Below the pieces are notes generated by a model that was not told the DNA's origin, did no database searches, and saw nothing but the letters and a program-made list of their open reading frames with translations. The position numbers were made by a program, and so were the translations under genes. From Candidatus Omnitrophota bacterium (GTDB lineage: Bacteria > Omnitrophota > Gorgyraeia > JABMRG01), in the NCBI GenBank assembly GCA_030593065.1, contig JAUVHV010000001.1, positions 81,965 to 145,964 of the forward strand: DNA of 64,000 bases, given 5' to 3'. Shown piece after piece: positions 53,802 to 62,861 of this stretch (positions within the stretch are counted from its first letter, which is position 1; every line of letters starts with the position of its first letter).

Positions 53802-54614
53802 ATGGAGAAGATGTATCGGATAGCGCTTATTACAGGCAGCGGAAAGTTCCCGTTACTTCTTGCCCGGGCAGCGAAAACCAATGGTATTGAAGTAATAGCA
53901 ATAGCTATAACCTCCGCCGCGGATAGAGAGATAGAAAGAATCGCTGATAAGGTTTACTGGGTAAATATCGGACAGGCAAAAAAGCTGATAGATATATTAT
54001 TAAAGGAACAGATAAGATATGCGGTAATGGCGGGAAAGGTCAACAAGGTTGTAATAATAAAGCAAGCCTTAATGCTTGATAAAGAAGCGCGAATGCTGCT
54101 AAAAAAGATAGGTGACAAGAGAGACGATACCATACTCTCAGCCATAGCAGCCCGCCTTAAGGATTTCGGCGTGACGCTTATGGATTCGACTTTTTTTCTG
54201 AAAAACCTTATGCCTAAAAAAAGTGTTCTTACTAAGAGAAGACCAAACAGGCAGGAGTTGGAAGATATAAAGTTTGGTTTCTCCATAGCGAAAAATATAG
54301 GGTTGCTTGATATAGGCCAGTCAGTGGTAGTGAAACAGAAGGCCGTTATAGCGGTAGAGGCTATAGAGGGTACGGACGAGGCTATAATGAGAGCTGGCAG
54401 GCTTGTTGGAAAAGGTACTGTTGTGGTAAAGGTCTCTAAGCCTAAACAGGATATGCGTTTTGATGTGCCTGTTGTTGGCCTTGAAACATTAAAAGCGTTA
54501 AAAAAGGCGGGATCATCTGTTCTGGCTATAGAAGCTGGTAAAGTCTTGGTCCTGGATAAAGAGAGCCTTATTAAAGGAGCCGGAGAGGCGGGCATCTCTA
54601 TTGTCGTTATATAG
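53802..54614 (+). CDS. lpxI: UDP-2,3-diacylglucosamine pyrophosphatase LpxI
   Basis: Hydrolyses UDP-diacylglucosamine to lipid X, the alternative to LpxH. The 270-aa protein begins IALITGSGKFPLLLARAAKTNG and has YAVMAGKVNKV, GDKRDDTILSAIA, SVVVKQKAVIAVEAIEGTDEAI and KVSKPKQDMRFDVPVVG, the LpxI (DUF1009) signatures including the C-terminal catalytic acid region. Start ATG 53802 is preferred; ATG 53811 is possible. Overlapped in neighbourhood by nadE two bases later. Confidence 0.9.
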   Translation: MEKMYRIALITGSGKFPLLLARAAKTNGIEVIAIAITSAADREIERIADKVYWVNIGQAKKLIDILLKEQIRYAVMAGKVNKVVIIKQALMLDKEARMLLKKIGDKRDDTILSAIAARLKDFGVTLMDSTFFLKNLMPKKSVLTKRRPNRQELEDIKFGFSIAKNIGLLDIGQSVVVKQKAVIAVEAIEGTDEAIMRAGRLVGKGTVVVKVSKPKQDMRFDVPVVGLETLKALKKAGSSVLAIEAGKVLVLDKESLIKGAGEAGISIVVI

Positions 54615-54616
54615 TT

Positions 54617-55387
54617 ATGAGATATTATAATATAAGACCAAAAATAGTTGCTAAGAAGCTTATAGATTTTATATCAGATGTAACAGCATCCAAGGGCTTT
54701 GGGAAAGTTGTCCTTGGGCTTTCAGGAGGGCTTGATTCGACAGTGGTAGCGTATCTTTCAAAAGCCGCGCTTGGTAAGGAGAATGTCAGAGGTATTCTCA
54801 TGCCATATGGCAGGCTTTCAAGCGTGGCCTTACAGCATGCTGGAAAGATTACAAAGATCTTAAAGATTAGAACAGGGCGCGTTGATATAACTCAGATGAT
54901 AGACGCATATTTTAAAAAAATAAAGACATTCGATAATATAAGGCGCGGAAATAAGATGGCAAGGGAAAGGATGTCTATACTATATGACCTATCGGAAAAA
55001 TATAATTCACTTGTTATCGGAACCTCAAACAGAACTGAAATTCTTTTAGGTTATAGTACTGTTTATGGGGATTGTGCTTGTGCCATTAATCCCATAGGCA
55101 GCCTTTACAAGACACAGCTTAAAGATCTTGCCAGATATCTCAAAGTCCCCCCATATATATTGGATAAACCGCCAAGTGCTGATTTCTGGCATGGGCAGAC
55201 CGATGAAGATGAGCTCGGTTACGCGTATGAAGCCATTGATAAACTGTTGTTTTTTATGCTTGATAAGAGATTGACTAACAGTGAGTTGGTACAGAAAGGT
55301 TTCAGCCCCGGATTTATACAGGATATAAGAAAAAGAGTAAAAAAGAACAGATTTAAGTCACAGCTTCCTGTAATCGCGAAATTGTGA
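54617..55387 (+). CDS. nadE: NH3-dependent NAD+ synthetase
   Basis: Last step of NAD synthesis, amidating nicotinate adenine dinucleotide. The 256-aa protein has the PP-loop LGLSGGLDSTVVAYL (residues 33-48), GTSNRTEILLGYSTVYGDCACAINPIGSLYKTQ-type segments (in pieces GTSNRTEILLGY and NPIGSLYKTQ) and KPPSADFW. No glutaminase domain, so it uses ammonia. Starts two bases after lpxI within the lipid A cluster. Confidence 0.93.
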   Translation: MRYYNIRPKIVAKKLIDFISDVTASKGFGKVVLGLSGGLDSTVVAYLSKAALGKENVRGILMPYGRLSSVALQHAGKITKILKIRTGRVDITQMIDAYFKKIKTFDNIRRGNKMARERMSILYDLSEKYNSLVIGTSNRTEILLGYSTVYGDCACAINPIGSLYKTQLKDLARYLKVPPYILDKPPSADFWHGQTDEDELGYAYEAIDKLLFFMLDKRLTNSELVQKGFSPGFIQDIRKRVKKNRFKSQLPVIAKL

Positions 55388-55413
55388 TAATCGCGGTAAG
55401 GGTTGCCGGGTAT

Positions 55414-56562
55414 CTATGCCCTGCAGGAATGATTTAAAAAATCTACGATCTCTTTTGCGGCTCGTTTGGCTGCGCCAGGTTTGCCAAGGCTATTTTTTAA
55501 TTCAAGAAATTCCTGTTTTAGGTAATTTACCAGTTTTGCGTCAATAAGTAATTTCTCTATATATCCCACAATCTTATCGGGTGTTGCCTCATATTGCAGG
55601 TATTCCTGTACCAGGTGTTTTCCAGATACAACATTTACTAATCCTATGTAGGGCAGTTTTATCAGTTTTTTTGTTAGTATGTAAGTAAGAAAATTTGTCT
55701 TATATATTATTGCCATAGGAACATTAAGCAGCGCTGTTTCAAGTGTGGCAGTGCCGGATGCAACCATTGCGCAATTGCATATAGCTATAGCGTTGTATGT
55801 TTCATTCTCGATTACCATTATATCTATCCCACTTTTCTTTATTGACTGCTCAATAGAGTGCCTATCTATAGTAGCAGCCAGGGGAAGAATAAATTTTATT
55901 TTTAAGCTGGATCGTTTCAATAATAGTTTAGAGGATTCAAGCATAACCGGCAGGATATTTTTTATCTCGCTTTCTCTGGAACCGGGTAAAAGGCCTACAA
56001 TTTTTACATTCTTTTCAATACCGAGTTTCTTAATAATATCTTCTTTTTCGCTGGTGGTTTTGACCGTGTCTAAAAGCGGGTGCCCGACAAAACTGACATC
56101 TACACCATGTTTTTTATACAGAGCCTCCTCAAACCTGAAAAATACAAGCATTTTATTTACAAGACGGCGTATAGTCTTGATGCGCCAGAGCCCCCATGCC
56201 CATATCTGCGGGCTCACATAATATATAACCGGTACGCCGAGAGCTTTTAGCTTTTTAGCTATCCGCAGATTGAATTCAGCATAGTCTATGAGGATAGCTA
56301 AATCAGGCGGGTTCTGTTTAAGGTACCTGCATAAGGAATTATATATTTTTTTAAGCTGCAGATAATGTTTAAATAGCCCCCCAGGCCCGATAAAGGCAAG
56401 GCGTACTATATTATTATGCAGATCTACCCCTGCTTCTTTCATACTATTCCCACCAAGGCCAAAAAAAGAGATGTCCTTATGCAGTAACCTCATCTCTCTT
56501 ATCAGGTTAGCAGCGTGCATATCACTTGATGCTTCACCAGCTATTATGAGTATTCTTTTCAT
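55414..56562 (-). CDS. lpxB: Lipid-A-disaccharide synthase
   Basis: Glycosyltransferase joining lipid X and UDP-diacylglucosamine. The 382-aa protein begins RILIIAGEASSDMHAANLI, with FFGLGGNSMKEAGVDL, GLLPGSRESEI, a late GTATLETALLNVPMAIIYKT and a C-terminal FL-LG-region. It is transcribed opposite to lpxA-lpxI, after the Gfo/Idh gene by a 61-base gap. Confidence 0.93.
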   Translation of the reverse strand: MKRILIIAGEASSDMHAANLIREMRLLHKDISFFGLGGNSMKEAGVDLHNNIVRLAFIGPGGLFKHYLQLKKIYNSLCRYLKQNPPDLAILIDYAEFNLRIAKKLKALGVPVIYYVSPQIWAWGLWRIKTIRRLVNKMLVFFRFEEALYKKHGVDVSFVGHPLLDTVKTTSEKEDIIKKLGIEKNVKIVGLLPGSRESEIKNILPVMLESSKLLLKRSSLKIKFILPLAATIDRHSIEQSIKKSGIDIMVIENETYNAIAICNCAMVASGTATLETALLNVPMAIIYKTNFLTYILTKKLIKLPYIGLVNVVSGKHLVQEYLQYEATPDKIVGYIEKLLIDAKLVNYLKQEFLELKNSLGKPGAAKRAAKEIVDFLNHSCRA

Positions 56563-56623
56563 ATCTTGTAGTATAGGTTTTATCTGCAGTTAACGTACCG
56601 GCAAAATTTAATGTTAGAGTGCA

Positions 56624-57541
56624 CTAGGAGTTCTTTATCTTTTTTAATATTTCAAGTGCTACACTAAGAGCTTGACGGCCTTCTCTACCCGCAGCTAAAG
56701 GTTTTTTACCTGAATTTATACATTCAAGAAAAGAGATTATCTCTTTTTGCAGGGGTTTTTCCTTTTTAATATCTATCTGCCGGGCCAGGATTTTACCGAA
56801 CTTTTTTTTGTATATAATAGCGTCTTGTTTTATATAATCCAGAGATATATAGGCGTTTGGCTGAAATATCCTTATTTTTCTAACAGCATTCGCGGTAATG
56901 CGGCTTGCTGTGATATTGCAGACAGCGCCATTTTCAAACACAATGCGGGCATTCGCGATATCCTCATGCTTGGTCAGCACATTTACCCCAACAGCTTCGA
57001 TTCTCTTTATAGGAGACCTTATAAGCCATAGTAGTATATCTATATCATGTATCATCAGGTCAAGCACGACCCCGACATCTTTTACCCGCGGAGAGAAAGG
57101 CCCTAATCGGTGGCATTCGACAAACTTTATATCGCCTTTTATGCCCAGAATAGCCTCTATCGCGGCATTGAAACGTTCTACATGGCCGACGGCAAGGGTC
57201 AGGTTTTTCGACTTAGCTAAGCTTAGTAATTCATCCGCTTCTTGGACAGTCTGTGTTATGGGTTTTTCTATCAAAAGATGGATACCGGCATTTAAGAGGT
57301 CTCTGGATATGGAGTAGTGTGCTTTTGTCGGAACCACGATACTCGCAGCGTCTATTCTCCCGATAAGTTTGGAATAATCCCGAAAGCTCTCTACATGGAG
57401 TTCCTTACTAACATGCGAAAGCCTTTTAGCGTCGGTATCACATATAGCAGTCAACTCAACATTCTTGAGAGAGGAGTAAATTTTTGCGTGTATGGATCCA
57501 AGCGCACCTGTTCCAATTACAGCAACTTTTAATTTTGGCAT
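56624..57541 (-). CDS. Gfo/Idh/MocA-family oxidoreductase
   Basis: NAD(P)-dependent sugar oxidoreductase family. The 305-aa protein has the Rossmann start KVAVIGTGALGSIHAKIYSSL, the catalytic EKP motif in LLIEKPITQTVQE, and GHVERFNAAI and HDIDILLWL of the substrate domain. Position next to lpxB and the lipid A cluster suggests a nucleotide-sugar role. In Acidithiobacillus and Leptospira the related GnnA starts 3-amino-sugar lipid A synthesis, but no GnnB transaminase gene is visible here. I start at 57541 behind AGAGG; an upstream in-frame start adds 17 residues. Confidence 0.8.
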   Translation of the reverse strand: MPKLKVAVIGTGALGSIHAKIYSSLKNVELTAICDTDAKRLSHVSKELHVESFRDYSKLIGRIDAASIVVPTKAHYSISRDLLNAGIHLLIEKPITQTVQEADELLSLAKSKNLTLAVGHVERFNAAIEAILGIKGDIKFVECHRLGPFSPRVKDVGVVLDLMIHDIDILLWLIRSPIKRIEAVGVNVLTKHEDIANARIVFENGAVCNITASRITANAVRKIRIFQPNAYISLDYIKQDAIIYKKKFGKILARQIDIKKEKPLQKEIISFLECINSGKKPLAAGREGRQALSVALEILKKIKNS

Positions 57542-57615
57542 TTTTACCTCTTTTGTTTTAGTCATTATATCACGCACTGATTGCGCGGTCAATGATAGAA
57601 ACCGCTACCCCTATC

Positions 57616-57780
57616 TAAGTTGAGAGTTTCATTACAACTTCCACAGGAGCGTGAAATTTTTCCCAGCGTGAAAATTTCACTCAGGGTTGATGCTCGCTCT
57701 CGCATAGGACTCAATCAGGGCGAACCATGCCCGCTCGCATCAACAATGTCCTGCTCCAGTTGCAACGAAACTCCCTCTTA
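57616..57780. repeat. ~165-bp palindromic element with crossing stems
   Basis: Outer arms 57616-57650 and 57753-57780 share TAAG, AGTTTC, TT-CAACT and GGAGC as imperfect complements. Inside are a perfect 10-bp hairpin GTGAAATTTT/AAAATTTCAC (57651-57660/57671-57680), GTTGATGC/GCATCAAC (57686-57693/57737-57744) and AGGAC/GTCCT (57706-57710/57748-57752); the last pair crosses the previous one, as in a pseudoknot. G+C is higher than the neighbourhood. Confidence 0.65.
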
Positions 57781-57812
57781 GAGCGGGCACTATGTAAGGA
57801 AAGGTTTTTGGC

Positions 57813-57841
57813 TCGACAATATAGAATGCTTATGATACAAT
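57813..57841 (+). promoter_or_regulatory. Promoter of the msbA-like gene
   Basis: TCGACA (57813-57818), 17-nt spacer, TACAAT (57836-57841), 33 bases before the ATG. Confidence 0.6.
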
Positions 57842-57873
57842 AAAACCACAAAAATTTAAGTTTAAGGTAAAAA

Positions 57874-59685
57874 ATGAAAAATTATTTAAGGCTTATAGGG
57901 TATGTAAAGGCTCATTTATGGATATTGGCTATTGCAGCAGTATTTATGATATTCTCAGCAGTGCTGCAGCCGATATCCCTGGGCGGCTTTATACCTTTTA
58001 TTGATAAGGTAATGATAGGAAAAGATATTGTAATACCAAATCAGAATGCACCCGGGTTTTTATTGGATATTATCTCAAAGATTAATAGCGTGCCAAGGGT
58101 CAGGCTCTTGGGAGTATTTATTATGTTTTATATAATCCTATTCGCCCTGAGGGCTGTTTTTATATATTGCCAGCAATTTCTTATGAGAGAGGTTAGCCAA
58201 AGGGTAGTGCGTGATATAAGAAACCTGCTGTATGAGAAACTCTTAAATCTTTCAATGAACTTTTACGCCCATTCACGCACAGGCACTCTGGTATCAAGAA
58301 TTACCTACGATACTACCATAATACAAGACGCTGTTTCCGAAGGATTGACAGACCTGATCTGGCAGTCTTCCCAGTTTATATTTTCTCTTGGGATGGTTAT
58401 CTGCATAGCTGTTTTTTTCCGCGTAAATATAATGTTTATATTCATTGCTCTTGTTGTAACACCGCTTATTGTTGTGCCTTTGGTACAGATAGGTAAACGT
58501 TTAAGGCAGATCAGTAAAAAGTCTCAGGAATCTATGGCAGGTATAAATAATATCCTGTATGAATCTATTGCCGGAATAAGAATCATCAAGGCTTTCTGCA
58601 TGGAAGAGTATGAGAAGCAGAAATTCAGAGATCAGAATAATCATTTTAAAAATATGATTATGAAATCGAATAAGAGGATACTCGCAGTAAGCCCGTTAAC
58701 CGAGCTGGTTACAATGATATCAGCCATGGTAATCCTATGGCTGGGCGGGCAACAGGTTATTTTAGGTGCTATGACCATAGGCACCCTTACTGTTTTCTCT
58801 CTCTCCGTTCTTTCTTTATCAAGGCCTATCAACAGGTTGAGCAGGGTGCATAATGTCAACCAGCAGGCCCTTGCTGCCGCGTCGCGCATATTTGATATGC
58901 TGGATGAAGAGGTTGCTATAAAGGAAAAGAAAGGCGCGAAAAAACTTGCTCCCATAGAGGATGAGGTTATATTTTCTGGCGTAAGCTTTAAATATACAAA
59001 CATAGAAGTTTTGAGTGATATCTCTTTTAAGGCAAAGGCAGGGAGTGTTATAGCTTTTGTAGGGCCCAGCGGTGCAGGCAAGACCACTCTTATCAGCCTG
59101 ATTGCACGTTTTTATGATCCTGACAAAGGGAACGTCAGAATAGATGGCAGTGATATCAGGGATGTTGCATTACAATCCCTGCGTAACCAGATAGGCATTG
59201 TTACGCAAGAGACAGTGCTTTTTAATGACACAGTATCCGCGAATATAGCTTATGGCAATAAAAATATTGATGTAAATAAGGTTATTGAGTCAGCAAAAAC
59301 AGCCAATGCCCATAATTTTATAATGAAGATGCCAAACCAATATAACACTATTATAGGGGAAAGGGGTTTCAAGCTTTCAGGCGGCGAAAAACAGAGGCTT
59401 GCTATAGCGCGCGCTGTATTTAAGAACCCACCTATTCTTATTTTTGATGAAGCTACGTCCCAGCTTGATTCTGAGTCTGAAAAGTTGGTACAAGAGGCCA
59501 TAGACAGGCTCATGCAAGACAGGACAGTATTTGTTATTGCTCATAGGCTTTCTACTATTAAACATGCTGATACTATTGTAGTTATGGAAAATGGGAAGAT
59601 AATAGATATGGGTAAGCATGATGAACTTATAGAAAGAGCCGGGCTTTATAAGAAGCTCTATACAATGCAATTTGAAAGCTTTTAG
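57874..59685 (+). CDS. ABC exporter, MsbA-like (putative lipid A flippase)
   Basis: A 603-aa half-transporter with six N-terminal membrane spans (about residues 1-310) fused to an ATPase. Walker A is VGPSGAGKTTLIS (about residue 395), the signature LSGGEKQRLAIARA, Walker B LIFDEATSQLD and H-loop VIAHRLSTI. The location next to the lipid A genes suggests MsbA, which flips lipid A across the inner membrane, but multidrug exporters share this plan. Confidence 0.85.
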   Translation: MKNYLRLIGYVKAHLWILAIAAVFMIFSAVLQPISLGGFIPFIDKVMIGKDIVIPNQNAPGFLLDIISKINSVPRVRLLGVFIMFYIILFALRAVFIYCQQFLMREVSQRVVRDIRNLLYEKLLNLSMNFYAHSRTGTLVSRITYDTTIIQDAVSEGLTDLIWQSSQFIFSLGMVICIAVFFRVNIMFIFIALVVTPLIVVPLVQIGKRLRQISKKSQESMAGINNILYESIAGIRIIKAFCMEEYEKQKFRDQNNHFKNMIMKSNKRILAVSPLTELVTMISAMVILWLGGQQVILGAMTIGTLTVFSLSVLSLSRPINRLSRVHNVNQQALAAASRIFDMLDEEVAIKEKKGAKKLAPIEDEVIFSGVSFKYTNIEVLSDISFKAKAGSVIAFVGPSGAGKTTLISLIARFYDPDKGNVRIDGSDIRDVALQSLRNQIGIVTQETVLFNDTVSANIAYGNKNIDVNKVIESAKTANAHNFIMKMPNQYNTIIGERGFKLSGGEKQRLAIARAVFKNPPILIFDEATSQLDSESEKLVQEAIDRLMQDRTVFVIAHRLSTIKHADTIVVMENGKIIDMGKHDELIERAGLYKKLYTMQFESF

Positions 59686-59704
59686 CTGTAACCATAAAAT
59701 TTGC

Positions 59705-59732
59705 TTGCAACTTACAATTTTTATGATATAAT
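59705..59732 (+). promoter_or_regulatory. Promoter of rpsB
   Basis: TTGCAA (59705-59710), 16-nt spacer, TATAAT (59727-59732), 61 bases before the rpsB start. Confidence 0.6.
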
Positions 59733-59792
59733 TTAAGTTTACTTTAAGTATCTATTTTTTGCGTTATTTTGAACTCAAAAGGAGGAGATAAA

Positions 59793-60506
59793 TTGGTTAG
59801 TGATCTAATGAAGCAACTTTTAGAAGCAGGGGTCCATTTCGGGCATCAGACGAAGAGATGGAATCCAAAGATGGCACAATTTATATTCGGGCAACGTAAT
59901 GGTATATATATAATCAATCTGGAAAAGACAGCTGCCAGGATTGAAGTTGCCTGTGATTTTTTAAGAGATATGGCCTCAAAAGGAGGTTCCACCTTGTTTG
60001 TAGGTACTAAAAAACAGGCTAAAGACGCGGTTATTGAGGAATCCCAGCGGTGTAATATGTTTTCAGTAACAGAAAGGTGGCTTGGGGGCCTTATGACCAA
60101 TTTTAGCACAATACGAAGTAGTGTTAAGCGTATGAAAGAGTTGGAGGGCATGAAAGAAGATGGAAGCCTGGATGTGCTTACTAAAAAAGAGAAAGCGGCG
60201 CTTGATAAGGAGTGGGCAAAGTTGCATAAGAACCTTGCTGGCGTGGCAGAGATGGGAAAGCTGCCAGGCGCTGTTGTTATAGTTGATCCAAGAAAAGAGG
60301 ATACAGCAACCAAAGAAGCTAAAAAATTAAATATACCCATAGTAGCTTTGATAGATACAAATTCTGATCCTGATGCAATCGATTATCCTATACCAGGAAA
60401 TGACGATGCTATAAGGGCAATAAAGCTTGTTCTGTCTATATTAGCTGACAGTGTTTTAGAGGGCCGCAAAAAATTTGCAGAAGTAAAGAACAAGGAACAA
60501 GAGTAA
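59793..60506 (+). CDS. rpsB: 30S ribosomal protein uS2
   Basis: The 237-aa protein shows [29 protein letters not shown] start ([21 protein letters not shown]), [28 protein letters not shown] and [31 protein letters not shown] C-terminus. TTG at 59793 is chosen because AAAAGGAGGAG (59777-59786) lies just upstream; an in-frame TTG at 59769 precedes the ribosome-binding site. Heads the rpsB-tsf-pyrH-frr operon. Confidence 0.95.
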   Translation: MVSDLMKQLLEAGVHFGHQTKRWNPKMAQFIFGQRNGIYIINLEKTAARIEVACDFLRDMASKGGSTLFVGTKKQAKDAVIEESQRCNMFSVTERWLGGLMTNFSTIRSSVKRMKELEGMKEDGSLDVLTKKEKAALDKEWAKLHKNLAGVAEMGKLPGAVVIVDPRKEDTATKEAKKLNIPIVALIDTNSDPDAIDYPIPGNDDAIRAIKLVLSILADSVLEGRKKFAEVKNKEQE

Positions 60507-60557
60507 TCAAAGCCCGTGAGGCAATATAATTAAAGTAAAGAGAGGAATATATAAAAC

Positions 60558-61142
60558 ATGCTGGATAAGGTTAAAGAGTTGAGAGAAAAAACAAATGCGG
60601 GTGTAATGAATTGCAAGATAGCGCTGAAAGAGGCGGATGACGATATAGAGAAAGCGATAGTTATACTTCGAAAAAAAGGTATAAGCCTTGCAAGCAAGAA
60701 GTCGTCCCGTGTTGCCAGGGAAGGTGTAATAGTTTCATATATTCATATGAACGATAAGATAGGCGTTCTGCTTGAGCTGAATTGCGAAACCGACTTTGTA
60801 GCACGCAATGAGGAGTTTAAAAAATTCGCAAAAGAACTCACTATGCAGATTGCGGCCGCAAGCCCTACCTATATTACAAAGGATGAGGTTACGGAGCGGG
60901 ATCTGGCAAGGGAGAGAGACATAATAAAAGAGCAGAACAAGAATAAGCCTGAGCATGTTTTGGAAAAGATAGTGGAAGGCAAGCTAATGAGTTATTACCA
61001 GGATATATGCCTTCTCGAACAACCGTATATAAAAGATCCCAAGATATCTATTAGGGATCTATTGACAGAAGTAATATCAAAGATAGGTGAAAATATTGTA
61101 ATAAAAAGGTTTACACGTTATCAATTGGGCGAAACTGCATGA
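60558..61142 (+). CDS. tsf: Elongation factor Ts, short form
   Basis: Regenerates EF-Tu-GTP. The 194-aa protein has the N-terminal UBA-like helix set ([22 protein letters not shown]) and the EF-Tu-contacting [12 protein letters not shown]. It contains one core domain like the Thermus form instead of the two in E. coli EF-Ts (283 aa). Overlaps pyrH by four bases. Confidence 0.95.
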   Translation: MLDKVKELREKTNAGVMNCKIALKEADDDIEKAIVILRKKGISLASKKSSRVAREGVIVSYIHMNDKIGVLLELNCETDFVARNEEFKKFAKELTMQIAAASPTYITKDEVTERDLARERDIIKEQNKNKPEHVLEKIVEGKLMSYYQDICLLEQPYIKDPKISIRDLLTEVISKIGENIVIKRFTRYQLGETA

Positions 61143-61882
61143 AAAAAACCGCAACAAGACTCCCCAGAAAACCGGCATATAAAAGAATCGTCTTAAAGTT
61201 GAGTGGTGAGTCGCTTCAGGGCAAAAGCGGTTACGGCATTGATGTTATGGTTGCTCGTTCAATAGCTTCACAGATTAAACAGATACATGAGATGCGCGTT
61301 GAGATAGCCATTGTAATAGGCGGAGGCAACATACTACGTGGCGGGGAAGCAGCAAAAAATGGTACAGATAAATCTACGGCAGATTATATGGGTATGCTTG
61401 CTACTGTAATAAACGGTATGGCGCTTCAGGACGCGCTTGAAAAAGAAGGGGTCTTCACGCGCCTCCAGACTGCTATAGAGATGCGGCAGCTTGCTGAGCC
61501 GTATATAAGGAGAAGAGCGATCCGCCATCTTGAGAAAAAAAGGGTTGTAATATTTGTTTGTGGTACAGGTAATCCTTATTTTACAACTGATACTACAGCA
61601 GCCTTGAGAGCGGTTGAAGTGAGCGCGGATGTTATCTTAAAGGCTACTAAGGTAGATGGCATATATTCCGCGGATCCTTTTAAAGATAAAAACGCTAAAC
61701 GATATAAAAGCTTAAAATACATAGATTTGCTTAATAGGCAACTTAAGGTGATGGACGCAACCGCTGTGAGCCTATGCATGGATAATAATATTCCAATCGT
61801 GGTATTTGATCTGTTTCGCAAGGGTAACCTCAAAAGAGCTGTAGAGGGAAAGGCCATAGGCACTATAGTAAGAGGGGAGTGA
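61139..61882 (+). CDS. pyrH: Uridylate kinase
   Basis: Phosphorylates UMP to UDP. The 247-aa hexameric amino-acid-kinase-fold enzyme shows [54 protein letters not shown] and the nucleotide loop [14 protein letters not shown]. It starts inside the tsf stop and is followed by frr six bases later. Confidence 0.95.
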   Translation: MKKTATRLPRKPAYKRIVLKLSGESLQGKSGYGIDVMVARSIASQIKQIHEMRVEIAIVIGGGNILRGGEAAKNGTDKSTADYMGMLATVINGMALQDALEKEGVFTRLQTAIEMRQLAEPYIRRRAIRHLEKKRVVIFVCGTGNPYFTTDTTAALRAVEVSADVILKATKVDGIYSADPFKDKNAKRYKSLKYIDLLNRQLKVMDATAVSLCMDNNIPIVVFDLFRKGNLKRAVEGKAIGTIVRGE

Positions 61883-61888
61883 AGCCGG

Positions 61889-62452
61889 ATGAATTCAATA
61901 AAAGAAGTAATGCGCAACACGGAAGAAAGAATGAGGAAAGTTATAGACGCGACCAAGAGAGAGTTTGCGTCTGTACGAACCGGAAGGGCATCCACATCTT
62001 TGGTAGAGGGAATGCATGTAGATTATTATGGAACACAGACCCCGCTTAAACAACTTGCTAATATATCAGCGCCGGATGTAAAACTTATAGTAATACAACC
62101 ATGGGACCCTTCAAGCCTCGGAGAGATAGAAAAGGCTATACAGCAGAGTAGCATAGGCGCAATGCCTACTAATGATGGCAAGGTAATCCGCATAAGTATA
62201 CCGCCTTTATCTGAAGAGCGGCGCCAGGAACTGATAAAGATAACCAAGAAAATGGCCGAAGACGGACGTGTTTCAATAAGGACAGTGCGCCGTGACGCTA
62301 ATGAGCACGCAAAGAAGCTTGAGAAAGATAAGCTCGCTACGGAAGACGAGGCCTTCAAGGCCCAGGATGATATACAGAAAATTACTAATAAACATATTAA
62401 GACAATAGATTCAATCCTTGAGCAAAAAGATAAGGAGCTGATGGAAGTGTAA
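61889..62452 (+). CDS. frr: Ribosome recycling factor
   Basis: Splits post-termination ribosomes with EF-G. The 187-aa protein has the two-domain pattern: RTGRASTSLVEGMHVDYYGT, TPLKQLANISAPD, IRISIPPLSEERRQELIK and VRRDANEHAKKLEKD. Full length. It ends the rpsB-tsf-pyrH-frr operon and is followed by hairpins and tRNA-Lys. Confidence 0.96.
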   Translation: MNSIKEVMRNTEERMRKVIDATKREFASVRTGRASTSLVEGMHVDYYGTQTPLKQLANISAPDVKLIVIQPWDPSSLGEIEKAIQQSSIGAMPTNDGKVIRISIPPLSEERRQELIKITKKMAEDGRVSIRTVRRDANEHAKKLEKDKLATEDEAFKAQDDIQKITNKHIKTIDSILEQKDKELMEV

Positions 62453-62455
62453 TGA

Positions 62456-62505
62456 GCGCATAACTTGCATTTGCTTAATATTGCTTAGATGCAAGTTATA
62501 AGCGC
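62456..62505. repeat. Long hairpin after frr
   Basis: ATAACTTGCAT (62460-62470) is the perfect reverse complement of 62489-62499, extended by GCGC at 62456-62459 and 62502-62505 with a two-base bulge. The 18-nt loop contains TTGCTTA twice. No T tract follows; it may be an mRNA end-protecting structure. Confidence 0.65.
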
Positions 62506-62519
62506 GAATTACATCCCGA

Positions 62520-62541
62520 ACCCTTCGATTGCGCTCAGGGT
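62520..62541. repeat. Short GC-richer hairpin before tRNA-Lys
   Basis: ACCCT (62520-62524) pairs with AGGGT (62537-62541) around TCGATTGCGCTC. The CCCTTCGA...CTCAGGG pattern is reminiscent of small palindromic repeats scattered in several bacterial genomes; only one copy was found here. Confidence 0.4.
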
Positions 62542-62575
62542 AAACTTCGTGAGTGATCTCAACATAAACAACCTT

Positions 62576-62651
62576 GCCCCGCTAACTCAGTTGGTAGAGT
62601 AACGCTCTTTTAAGGCGTGAGTCGTTGGTTCAAGTCCAACGCGGGGTACCA
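62576..62651 (+). tRNA. tRNA-Lys (TTT)
   Basis: A 76-nt cloverleaf with acceptor GCCCCGC/GCGGGGT (G:T at the end), encoded CCA and anticodon arm ACGCT-CTTTTAA-GGCGT giving TTT. Followed by a terminator. Confidence 0.95.
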
Positions 62652-62670
62652 TGTCTACGTTTTGACATGA

Positions 62671-62700
62671 AAAAATGCTCTCTAAAAGAGAGCATTTTTC
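62671..62700 (+). terminator. Terminator after tRNA-Lys
   Basis: AAAAATGCTCTC (62671-62682) pairs with GAGAGCATTTTT (62688-62699) around a short loop; A-tract before and T-tract after make it usable from both strands. Confidence 0.9.
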
Positions 62701-62724
62701 TTATAATATAGGAATTTGAATAAA

Positions 62725-62792
62725 AGTACTTGATGAAAACGCTTGAGTACTTGACAAAATCTTTTTTATGCTATAAATTATAACTTATAGCA
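62725..62792 (+). promoter_or_regulatory. Promoter and operator-like sites of the permease gene
   Basis: TTGACA (62751-62756) with a TA-rich -10 (TATAAA at 62772 or TAAATT at 62774) is preceded by a direct repeat AGTACTTGA at 62725-62733 and 62746-62754, 21 bp apart (two helical turns). A dyad TGCTATAA (62769-62776)/TTATAGCA (62785-62792) overlaps the -10. This looks like a regulated promoter. Confidence 0.55.
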
Positions 62793-62861
62793 TATGATTA
62801 CCTTACTTTGACGAACTTTATGACAGCATCAATCTTTATGACAGGAGGATTCTTACTTTAA

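Larger units (their letters stand above)
57542..57873. other. 332-base intergenic region with a large palindromic element
   Basis: No gene is seen. Between the divergent Gfo/Idh and msbA-like genes lies the inverted-repeat element at 57616-57780 (separate entry), followed by a promoter for the ABC transporter. Confidence 0.7.

Noticed and set aside
53954..54595. 213-codon open frame on the minus strand under lpxI
   Set aside because: Complete overlap with a recognisable lpxI; the Ser/Thr/Ile-rich translation is typical of an antisense shadow.
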